Below are positions 1-5,218 of a stretch of DNA of 7,793 bases, one piece after another. Below the pieces are notes generated by a model that worked only from the letters and a program-made list of their open reading frames with translations, did no database searches and was not told the origin of the DNA. Positions within the stretch are counted from its first letter, which is position 1; each line of letters begins with the position of its first letter. The position numbers were made by a program, and so were the translations under genes. Source of the stretch: an uncultured Syntrophobacteraceae bacterium (GTDB lineage: Bacteria; Desulfobacterota; Syntrophobacteria; Syntrophobacterales; Syntrophobacteraceae); contig CALBZH010000603.1 of the NCBI GenBank assembly GCA_937889795.1, forward strand, positions 1 through 7,793, written 5' to 3'.

Positions 1-30
1 CTCTTTCCCTACACGACGCTCTTCCGATCT
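1..30 (+). other. Illumina TruSeq adapter remnant (non-genomic)
   Basis: Bases 1-30 match the 3' part of the Illumina TruSeq universal/read 1 adapter, including the landmark CTACACGACGCTCTTCCGAT and ending in the usual GATCT junction. The kinase reading frame on the minus strand is coherent up to bases 32-34 (an AAG codon inside a typical GGAPIK kinase stretch) and then enters adapter sequence. This stretch is library-construction sequence left at a contig end and should be masked. The adapter identity is recalled from knowledge, not from a search. Confidence 0.97.
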
Positions 31-1060
31 TCTTGATTGGGGCGCCACCCTTGGAGAACGGAAGCAGTTGTTGGGTCAGATCCTTCGCGCGAAGAGCGGC
101 TTGCTCCGCTGCAGACAACTTCTCCGAGGCTCTTGCCTGGTCCGTGATATAGGCCATGGCCAGGGAGATGTTTCCCATGATGGCCGTTAAGATGTTATTG
201 AAATCATGAGCGATTCCTCCAGCAAGTGTTCCGATGGCCTCGAGCTTGTGGGCCTGCTGCAGCTGTGACTCCATGCGCAAGCGCTCGGTGACGTCGTGGA
301 TCATCACAATGGTCTTGTTAAACTTGTCTTTAACCGGGCGAATCTTGATCAGGACCAGCTTTCCATTGAGATTAAACGGCCGGTTGTCAGTCGAGCACTG
401 TGGGCTTGAGCCGTCGGAGGTCAAATACGATCGGACTCGATCGCGATCCGTGTCTTCAAAGAACTCGGAGAGTCTCGAGCCTAGCAAGGATTCTTCCGGG
501 ATTCCAATCAGGGCACTTGCGGTAGGGTTTGCGTAAACGATCCTTTCGTCCGCTACGGTCTCAAGGATGCCTTCTACCATGCTTTCCAAGATGACCTCGA
601 AATGCTTTTTTACGGAAAGCAGCTCAGAAGTGATCTCCCGTGGATGCACGTTCTCAAGCCCGAATGTGCCCGCCCTATTGCAGAACCTGATTTCCTGGTC
701 TGCCTGCTCCAACGTCTTGAGCACATGGCAGGACAAGGTGGCGAAGGGGCCCTTGGCAATGCAAGCATCGGCTCCAAATTCCGCAAACCTGATTTTTTCT
801 TCTGCGGCGATGCCCGAGAGGATAACGACAAAGACATTTTCGAGCCCAGGCATCCTGCGGATGATGCGACAGAGCTTATCACCGCTGATGTTCGGCATGA
901 TGAGATCGACGAACATCACATCAGGGATCTGCTCCTTCAGAAGATCGAGGGCAGCCAGGCCGTCTTCAGCGGTCCAAACCTCATGGCCGGCGTTTTGTAA
1001 CAACTCCTTCATGTACTTCAACATGACAGGGTGATTGTCAACAACGAGAATCTTCTTCAT
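31..1060 (-). CDS. Receiver-PAS-HisKA sensor histidine kinase, 3' end missing
   Basis: A cytoplasmic two-component kinase with a receiver domain at its N-terminus. 343 codons are visible. Residues 1-120 are a response-regulator receiver: acidic site at D8, phospho-acceptor D52 in FVDLIMPN, S82 in VILSG and K103 in AKGPF. Residues about 155-265 read as a PAS sensor domain (ILESMVEGILETVADERIVY to MIHDVTERLR). Residues 268-335 are HisKA, with the phospho-accepting H285 in GGIAHDFNNILTAIMGN, followed by DLTQQLLPFSKGGAP. The HATPase_c domain is absent because the contig ends in adapter, so this is an assembly truncation and not a pseudogene. No membrane segment is seen, so the sensed signal is probably cytosolic. 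The ATG at 1060 begins a canonical receiver (MKKILVVD) and is preceded by a weak GGATC Shine-Dalgarno. The gene lies 71 bases after the HPt gene and is probably co-transcribed with it. The acidic pair is reduced to D8-N9, and a Gly sits between the conserved Lys and Pro. Confidence 0.9.
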
Positions 1061-1131
1061 GGTGATCCAGTCCAAACTGATTCATGCGGGTGAACCGAAT
1101 AAAATGGAAGCTGACGATTGTTCCCAGTGTA

Positions 1132-1551
1132 TTAGGATTGGCTACGCAATGCTGTGTCAATTGAGCGCTCGATGGCCAGCAATCCGAGGCTGATATGGTC
1201 TATCGCTTCGTCCGAGTCGAGCGGTGCTGCGTTGTGCGCACTCATCTCGATCTGTCTTGCCGCAGATGCGATGTCGTGCAGCTCAAAACTCAGCGCTGCG
1301 CCTTTGATCGAATGCGCTGCCGCTGCCACTTGCTGCAAATTGCCGGTGTGAATTCCATTTCTGATGCAACCTAAGTCGATCCAAGTCGTGGACACGAACA
1401 TCCGGAGAAGCTCTACAATCGTCTCCGGTGGCAGCCCAATCGACGCGGCCAGCGTCTCTACTTCGAGCTTGGCTTCGACCGAGTGGATGCCCGATGAGTC
1501 CGTTTGCTGCCCTAACGCTGTATGTCCGTGGTCAATCGAGTGAGCTTCCAT
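1132..1551 (-). CDS. Stand-alone HPt phosphotransfer protein
   Basis: A 139-residue protein with one histidine phosphotransfer (HPt) domain. HPt proteins are four-helix cytoplasmic shuttles that move a phosphoryl group between receiver aspartates in multi-step phosphorelays. The signature is AHSIKGAA with H80 as the phospho-accepting histidine, then an amphipathic helix (FELHDIASAARQIE). Residues 30-70 supply the preceding helices (ETLAASIGLPPETIVELLRM). Residues 1-28 look disordered and lack recognisable motifs. The start is secure: an in-frame TGA lies directly before the ATG, and AAAGGA lies 10 bases upstream. The gene sits between a single-domain response regulator (282 bases upstream) and a receiver-containing kinase (71 bases downstream), which are natural phosphate donors and acceptors. 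The length is slightly above the usual 100-120 residues because of the N-terminal extension. The partner assignment is inferred from context only. Confidence 0.88.
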   Translation of the reverse strand: MEAHSIDHGHTALGQQTDSSGIHSVEAKLEVETLAASIGLPPETIVELLRMFVSTTWIDLGCIRNGIHTGNLQQVAAAAHSIKGAALSFELHDIASAARQIEMSAHNAAPLDSDEAIDHISLGLLAIERSIDTALRSQS

Positions 1552-1833
1552 TCAGGCGAAATCCTTTACGCGGCCTGCTTTAACCTGCTCCTCTTGAAGC
1601 AATACGTGCAACAGAGGTCCAAATGGATGTTTTGAATCGTTTGGTTTTGCTAAATGTCGGCGTCCATGTTGAGTATCGGAACACAGAAAAGAATGCTTGA
1701 ACCGAAATGACCGCAGTCAAGCGTCCGACGGCAGCGAAGTCGGCGAGGGTCGGGCGGAGAGTGGCTGGAAAAAGGGATTCTGCAGATGAGCCAAGAAAGG
1801 ATTAGACGGAAAAGGGAACTGCAATGTCTAAAC
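1552..1833 (-). promoter_or_regulatory. Intergenic region between response regulator and HPt genes; weak promoter candidate
   Basis: These 282 bases contain no credible gene on either strand. No clear rho-independent terminator follows the response-regulator stop, so read-through into the HPt gene is possible. A poor sigma-70-like pair is present on the minus strand: TTCAAG (1696-1701) and GATACT (1672-1677) with an 18-base spacer. A good but isolated -35-like TTGACT (1715-1720) has no matching -10. A short inverted repeat (CCGAC/GTCGG, about 1727-1745) is too weak to interpret. The function as a promoter is an inference from gene spacing. Confidence 0.25.
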
Positions 1834-2214
1834 TTAGGGAGTTTTCTCGCCCAGAAGCTCGCGGACGAGCTGGAGCAGTTGATCGCGGGAAAACGGCTTT
1901 GCCAACGTTTTCAGTGCTCCAAAGCCTATGGCGAACTGGAGCGAGGAAAAACCCTCTGTTTTAGGACTGCCCCCCGAGATGGCGATAATCTTGACCTCGG
2001 GGTACTCGCGGCGAAGCTCCCTGATGGTCTCAAGGCCCTCTTTCTCGGGCATGAAAATGTCCGTAATCACGAGGTCGGGGTTATCCCGGCGATAAATCGC
2101 TATTCCTTCTTTGCCGTTGGGAGCATCGAGCACATCATAGTGGGATCTTTCCAGGATTTGGCGGATCATCTGTCGCAATTGATCGTCGTCATCAATCACA
2201 AGAATGCGTTTCAT
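1834..2214 (-). CDS. Single-domain response regulator (CheY-like receiver)
   Basis: A 126-residue protein made of one receiver domain with no output domain. All canonical residues are visible: acidic pocket D8-D11 in VIDDDD, phospho-acceptor D52 in VITDIFMPEKEG, S80 in IAISGG and K106 in LAKPF. Such proteins act by phosphorylation-dependent protein contact, for example as intermediates between a kinase and an HPt protein, or on motility or other targets. The reading frame extends to an ATG at 2277, but the ATG at 2214 is preferred: it gives the standard MKRILVIDDDD start, and GAGGAG (2226-2231) lies 11 bases upstream. The extra 21 residues of the longer form (starting MQWRGYVSPEG) fit no receiver. 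The gene has a long upstream region with structured DNA and lies upstream of the HPt and kinase genes, so membership of one phosphorelay is plausible but unproven. Confidence 0.93.
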   Translation of the reverse strand: MKRILVIDDDDQLRQMIRQILERSHYDVLDAPNGKEGIAIYRRDNPDLVITDIFMPEKEGLETIRELRREYPEVKIIAISGGSPKTEGFSSLQFAIGFGALKTLAKPFSRDQLLQLVRELLGEKTP

Positions 2215-2282
2215 CCGGATTGCAGCTCCTCTAAGTTCGAGCGTTCCCTCAGGAGAAACATAACCTCTCCACTGCACGATGC

Positions 2283-2325
2283 GGGGGGCGAGCCAAGCGA
2301 CCGGCTCTTGGCCAGATAGCCCCCC
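2283..2325 (-). promoter_or_regulatory. Large stem-loop in the response-regulator leader
   Basis: A two-part inverted repeat. The outer arms are GGGGGGC (2283-2289) and GCCCCCC (2319-2325), a perfect 7-bp match. The inner arms are GCCAAG (2292-2297) and CTTGGC (2307-2312), a perfect 6-bp match. A 2/6-base internal loop separates the two stems, and the terminal loop is 9 bases. No U-rich tract follows in the minus direction, so it is not a normal terminator. If the promoter at 2342-2350 is real, the hairpin starts about 10 bases from the mRNA 5' end and 69 bases before the start codon, where it could stabilise the transcript or affect translation. Confidence 0.6.
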
Positions 2326-2341
2326 CAGCCTTGTCGTCTTC

Positions 2342-2350
2342 TTTATACCA
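2342..2350 (-). promoter_or_regulatory. Candidate extended -10 promoter of the response regulator
   Basis: The minus strand reads TGGTATAAA, which matches the extended -10 form TGnTATAAT at all but the last base. There is no good -35 at 17 bases; a TTGATT lies 22 bases upstream, which is too far. Extended -10 promoters tolerate a weak -35. Transcription would start near 2335, giving a leader of about 120 bases that begins with the hairpin at 2283-2325. Confidence 0.35.
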
Positions 2351-2403
2351 GTTTATTGAATCCGTTAGTAATCAAATGTGGAAACTGCGGCTAGCCTGGC
2401 TGT

Positions 2404-2424
2404 CCCAGTGACGCCCCAGTAACG
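2404..2424. repeat. Short direct repeat, 11-base period
   Basis: CCCAGTGACG (2404-2413) and CCCAGTAACG (2415-2424) differ at one base and are one helical turn apart. Tandem half-sites on one face of the helix are typical of activator or response-regulator binding sites. The repeat lies about 70-90 bases upstream of the predicted start of the response-regulator transcript. The role is an inference. Confidence 0.35.
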
Positions 2425-2481
2425 TTTGATCTCCCCGATGGACTCAGCGTAATTGCTGGGGTTTGGCTCATCGGTTCATCG

Positions 2482-2511
2482 GAAGCCAGTGCTTCTGTGT
2501 GCGGAGCACAC
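2482..2511. repeat. Two adjacent small hairpins
   Basis: GAAGC-CAGT-GCTTC (2482-2495) is followed after one base by GTGTGC-GGA-GCACAC (2497-2511). Both are perfect inverted repeats with short loops. They lie just beyond the terminator of the exported-protein gene in the direction of transcription. No function is assigned. Confidence 0.35.
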
Positions 2512-2526
2512 TCATCGACAACAAGA

Positions 2527-2563
2527 GACTCCCCCCTTCCAATTCAACTGAGAAGGGGGAGCC
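2527..2563 (-). terminator. Rho-independent terminator of the exported-protein gene
   Basis: The inverted repeat CTCCCCCCTTC (2529-2539) / GAAGGGGGAG (2552-2561) has one bulged C and a 12-base loop. In minus-strand RNA the stem extends by a G-U and a G-C pair, and the hairpin is preceded by AAAAA and followed by a moderately T-rich TCTCTTGTTGT. It begins 33 bases after the stop of the 791-residue gene. On the plus strand the hairpin is followed by CCTTTTT, so it could also stop opposing transcription. Confidence 0.8.
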
Positions 2564-2596
2564 TTTTTGGGGGTGCTGTTTGGGACCTCGAATTCC

Positions 2597-4972
2597 TTAT
2601 TGAACGACACCCCCGTGGGGATCTTGATCTTCCGGCTTAATCCGACGCTGCTGTTGCGGGCGTTGTTGGAGTTGCTGCTGTCGCTGCTCCGGGAGCTGCT
2701 GCCGACGATCCTGCATCTGCGGCTGTCGTTGCTCCTGCATTTGCTGCATGCGATGCTGATCCATCTGAAGCCTGCGGTTTTCCATCTGTTGCTGACGAAG
2801 GTCCGGCGCACTCTGTCTTCGGTCCAGCATCTGACGCCCACCCTGTTGCTCCCTCATTTGCTGACGCCGCTCCTCCAGTGGTTGCCTGTGCTCCTGTTGC
2901 GTGCCCAAACCTTGCTGACGATAATCCTGTGGTTGCGATTCCCGAGAGCGGCGTCTTTCTTCGAGCTGTTGTTGTCGTGGGTCCATCAATTGCTGGCGTT
3001 GGTCTCGAGGGCTTACGCGCTGCTGCTGATTCTGAGTGCCGATGCCCTCGCGTTGGCGACGCTGATCCAGTTGTTGACGTCGTTCTTCCATCTGTTGCTG
3101 ACGTCGGTCTTGAGGGCTCAATCGTTGCTGCTGACCCTGTAACCTTTCATCCTGGCGCTGCTGGCGCAGGTCTTCCCTTTGTTGCCTCAGTTGGTCGAGA
3201 CGTTCTCGCTGAGGACGCTCGGGTCGGATTTGTCTCTCGGTCTGACCTGAGGCTCCGCTCTGTCGCAGATCCCGTTGCTCGCGCAAGTTCTGGCGATCCT
3301 GCAGACGTTGCTGTTGCTGCCCCTGGCGCTGCAACGGCTGCTCAGGGGCTCTCTGCGAGCGCTCCTGACGGACGAGCTCCCTTTGTTGCATCCTCAGCTC
3401 GGATTTAGGACGATCCACTTGATCCGCGGGAACCAGCCTGTTGGTGAGACGCGGTCGCTCAACCCTGGCATTGGTTGCGAGCTGTCCTTGCCGGATCCCC
3501 CGAGAGTCTCGCAGGACCCTGTCCCCCTGAAGTCGCTCACCGCGAAATCGTGCAGCGAGCTGCTGATTCCGGTCGATGCGCTCCACCACGGAACGATGCG
3601 GTTTGTTCAAGACCCTCGCATCGGTCACGTTGAATCGCTCGCGCACCGTGTCGAAGTTCCGGATGACTCGATTGTTGATGACGGGCGAGGCATGATAATT
3701 ATTGATGATGGTGGTCCGGTTGATGTTTGTCATCCTCACCCCGTGATATCCAAAAGGACCATGTCCCCGATAGAAGTCATGGTGGTTGATGAACACGCCA
3801 TGGCTCAACCAGTGCAGACCCCCGATGTTGATGCTGATTCCAGGAAGACTGACGCTTGCCACGGCGAACGAAGCTGGTCCCCAGTAGCGGCGACAGTAGT
3901 AAGGCTCATACGGGGCGAGAGGCACCCAGCCCACGTAAGCATCCGAGTATAACCAGGACACACGACCGGGGTACCATCCAAAACCAAGTCCCCAGGCTGG
4001 TCCCACCGATACGCCGACGCTTACTACGGGGGGGGCCCAGTACCAATAGTTGCCCACATAGAGCCAATTTCCATAATGATGGGTCACGTACCCGAAGGGC
4101 TCATATGGGATCCAGCACTGGTCACCGTAGTAGTCGAACCATCGGCCGTAGGTGTACGGGCTCCAACCCGGTGCGACGTTGGCGGGGCGCCAGAGGTTGC
4201 GATACTGGCCCTCGTATTGAACCCGCTCCCACCGCCCATTTTCTTCAAGCTCGTATGCTTCGTCTTGAAGCTGGGGTGGCAAGTATTCGTAGGAATCCCC
4301 TTTCACTTCGACGCGCTTGGTCCAGACATCATCGCGGGAGATGTTCCAGTCATCCCAGGTTGCATCCACGTTGCCGTCTCCGGATGTCACCTCGCGGCTG
4401 TCAGCAATGAGCGAAGGCGCCCCGGAGGCGACTTCGTAGCGCGATTCGTTTTTTGCGTGGATGAAGTCGACGGTCCCCTTGAGGGCTATGACTTCAACGG
4501 ACTCGTCCCCCACATAAAGGTCAAATCGGGAATCGGCGGGCGCCACGACATAACCGAAAGGCGTGGTCGCCTTCACAATCGTCTTGACTCCTCGGTTATA
4601 GAACCGCACCATCCCTGATGCGACGTCCACTTCAGTGAGATCGTCCTCCAGTGCGATCCCCTGGATCTGCGTGTCACCTCCAATGCGAATCCAGGTATTG
4701 TTGGGGATCAATATCTCGGCCTTGCCGTCTTGATCGGAATAAAACGAGTCCTCGGCGCCGAACGGGGTGTCCTTGATGGTGGCTACCCAATCCTTGTCTT
4801 CGTAGACATAGCGAAGCACTTGTCCTTCCGTATGGGAAAGCCGGCCCACCATGATTGGCTTTCCGTTCTGCTGCTGTCCGGTGCCCTGCTGTTGCTGCTG
4901 AGCAAATAGTGTAGGGCCTGAGGCAAGGACAAGCACACAGGTGAGCCACATGATTCGAAGCGGGTTTTTCAT
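2597..4972 (-). CDS. Exported FecR/DUF6600-type protein with Gln/Arg-rich repeat tail
   Basis: A 791-residue protein of unknown function. Residues 1-24 form a Sec signal peptide (MKNPLR, hydrophobic core, cleavage likely after LFA) without a lipobox, so it is probably periplasmic or extracellular. Residues about 45-175 resemble a FecR-type domain (FGAEDSFYSDQDGKAEILIP, TTPFGYVVAPADSRFDLYVG, ALKGTVDF). Residues about 250-365 are rich in Trp and Tyr (GYVTHHYGNWLYV, SDAYVGWVPLAPYEPYYC), like the DUF6600 regions found beside FecR domains. Residues 390-520 are a basic linker. Residues about 525-780 are Gln/Arg-rich, possibly coiled coil or disordered, and carry tandem repeats. By hand count, residues 531-780 hold about 80 Gln and 55 Arg but one Lys. 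The mature protein has two Cys (286, 360). The start is fixed by AAGGAG five bases upstream. The gene is monocistronic, between its own control region and a terminator. A cell-envelope structural or polymer-binding role is a guess. Confidence 0.85.
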   Translation of the reverse strand: MKNPLRIMWLTCVLVLASGPTLFAQQQQQGTGQQQNGKPIMVGRLSHTEGQVLRYVYEDKDWVATIKDTPFGAEDSFYSDQDGKAEILIPNNTWIRIGGDTQIQGIALEDDLTEVDVASGMVRFYNRGVKTIVKATTPFGYVVAPADSRFDLYVGDESVEVIALKGTVDFIHAKNESRYEVASGAPSLIADSREVTSGDGNVDATWDDWNISRDDVWTKRVEVKGDSYEYLPPQLQDEAYELEENGRWERVQYEGQYRNLWRPANVAPGWSPYTYGRWFDYYGDQCWIPYEPFGYVTHHYGNWLYVGNYWYWAPPVVSVGVSVGPAWGLGFGWYPGRVSWLYSDAYVGWVPLAPYEPYYCRRYWGPASFAVASVSLPGISINIGGLHWLSHGVFINHHDFYRGHGPFGYHGVRMTNINRTTIINNYHASPVINNRVIRNFDTVRERFNVTDARVLNKPHRSVVERIDRNQQLAARFRGERLQGDRVLRDSRGIRQGQLATNARVERPRLTNRLVPADQVDRPKSELRMQQRELVRQERSQRAPEQPLQRQGQQQQRLQDRQNLREQRDLRQSGASGQTERQIRPERPQRERLDQLRQQREDLRQQRQDERLQGQQQRLSPQDRRQQQMEERRQQLDQRRQREGIGTQNQQQRVSPRDQRQQLMDPRQQQLEERRRSRESQPQDYRQQGLGTQQEHRQPLEERRQQMREQQGGRQMLDRRQSAPDLRQQQMENRRLQMDQHRMQQMQEQRQPQMQDRRQQLPEQRQQQLQQRPQQQRRIKPEDQDPHGGVVQ
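2750..3133 (-). repeat. Tandem Gln/Arg coding repeats within the exported protein
   Basis: Residues 614-648 and 649-683 are two adjacent 35-residue (105-base) copies, 3133-3029 and 3028-2924. Both begin QQQR-L/V-SP and share the pattern S-P-x-D-x-R-Q-Q. The core recurs a third time at residues 721-741 (2812-2750, APDLRQQQMENRRLQMDQ). The copies also resemble each other in DNA, which points to slippage or unequal recombination, but they have diverged at many positions. CAG/CAA-rich codons drive long leucine-rich open frames on the opposite strand that are not genes. Confidence 0.75.
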
Positions 4973-4977
4973 CGGAT

Positions 4978-4983
4978 CTCCTT
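4978..4983 (-). promoter_or_regulatory. Ribosome binding site of the exported-protein gene
   Basis: AAGGAG on the minus strand, five bases before the ATG at 4972. It is a near-consensus Shine-Dalgarno and fixes the start just ahead of the signal peptide. Confidence 0.85.
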
Positions 4984-5009
4984 TTCCTCCAATCGTCTCT
5001 TTTTCAATA

Positions 5010-5044
5010 CTGAGGGGTGCCGGAATGATTCATACAGCCCTCAG
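5010..5044 (-). promoter_or_regulatory. Leader hairpin before the exported-protein gene
   Basis: CTGAGGG (5010-5016) and CCCTCAG (5038-5044) form a perfect 7-bp inverted repeat with a 21-base loop, 38 bases upstream of the start codon. No T tract follows. If transcription starts near 5047, the hairpin would sit at the very 5' end of the mRNA. Confidence 0.4.
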
Positions 5045-5053
5045 CCAATACAC

Positions 5054-5082
5054 AGCATAAAACCGGCATGGCACTATTTTCA
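5054..5082 (-). promoter_or_regulatory. Candidate sigma-70-type promoter of the exported-protein gene
   Basis: On the minus strand the -10-like TATGCT (5054-5059) lies 17 bases from a weak -35-like TGAAAA (5077-5082). The -35 position overlaps the 16-bp palindrome at 5080-5095, as expected for a repressor or activator site at the promoter. The -35 match is poor (3 of 6), so this is tentative. Confidence 0.3.
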
Positions 5083-5095
5083 TGAAATTTCATGA
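5080..5095. promoter_or_regulatory. Perfect 16-bp palindrome, likely operator
   Basis: TCATGAAATTTCATGA is identical to its reverse complement over all 16 bases. It lies in the non-coding gap between hemW and the exported-protein gene, about 108 bases upstream of the latter's start. Its length and central AAATTT are typical of a site bound by a dimeric helix-turn-helix regulator. The regulator is unknown. Confidence 0.55.
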
Positions 5096-5142
5096 CGGGC
5101 ATCTAGCTTAAAGGCGCGGTTCGTTCGACGTGGGACGATATA

Positions 5143-5159
5143 GGCAATATCCATTCCAA
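5143..5159 (-). promoter_or_regulatory. Candidate sigma-54 (-24/-12) promoter
   Basis: The minus strand reads TTGGAATGGATATTGCC. The invariant GG (5157-5156) and GC (5145-5144) are separated by exactly 10 bases, and the -12 element TTGC is intact. It departs from YTGGCACGRNNNTTGCW at three positions. Transcription would start near 5132, giving a 5' leader of about 160 bases that contains the palindrome. It competes with the sigma-70-type candidate at 5054-5082. Confidence 0.35.
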
Positions 5160-5218
5160 GGTTTGCGAACTCCCTGAGATCCAAAGATCGACACACCCTT
5201 AGAGGCGAACGGGATCGA

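Larger units (their letters stand above)
2215..2596 (-). promoter_or_regulatory. 382-base non-coding region upstream of the response regulator
   Basis: No gene is supported here. From right to left it holds the terminator of the exported-protein gene (2527-2563), two small adjacent hairpins (2482-2511), an 11-base-period direct repeat (2404-2424), a candidate extended -10 promoter (2342-2350), a large hairpin (2283-2325) and the Shine-Dalgarno of the response regulator (2226-2231). The arrangement fits a promoter with upstream control sites and a structured 5' leader. I could not match it to a known riboswitch family by eye. Confidence 0.5.

Noticed and set aside
234..1034. Plus-strand frames opposite the histidine kinase
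   Set aside because: The minus-strand kinase frame has receiver, PAS and HisKA motifs throughout; these are shadows.
31..1060. Kinase as a truncated pseudogene
   Set aside because: The frame is intact up to the adapter junction, so the missing ATPase domain is an assembly limit.
2215..2277. N-terminal extension of the response regulator to the ATG at 2277
   Set aside because: The extra residues fit no receiver, and a good Shine-Dalgarno (2226-2231) precedes the internal ATG at 2214.
1786..2319. Plus-strand frame of 177 codons opposite the response regulator
   Set aside because: The opposite strand encodes a receiver with every canonical residue, so this frame is antisense.
2215..2335. Cyclic-di-GMP or other known riboswitch in the response-regulator leader
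   Set aside because: The stem-loop is strong, but I could not find the conserved GEMM core or other family signatures by eye.
2374..2481. A 36-codon open stretch on the minus strand reading TDEPNPSNYAESIGEIKRYW and ending at a TAA
   Set aside because: It has no start codon or ribosome site and is too short to exceed chance; a decayed gene remnant cannot be excluded but is not supported.
2567..3142. Leucine-rich plus-strand open frame of 191 codons
   Set aside because: It is the antisense shadow of the CAG/CGN-rich Gln/Arg tail; reverse-complement CTG codons give the poly-leucine look. There is no ribosome site or family resemblance.
3275..4618. Several plus-strand open frames of 176-225 codons opposite the exported-protein gene
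   Set aside because: They lie wholly opposite a gene with a signal peptide and recognisable domains, and their translations show no coherent protein features.
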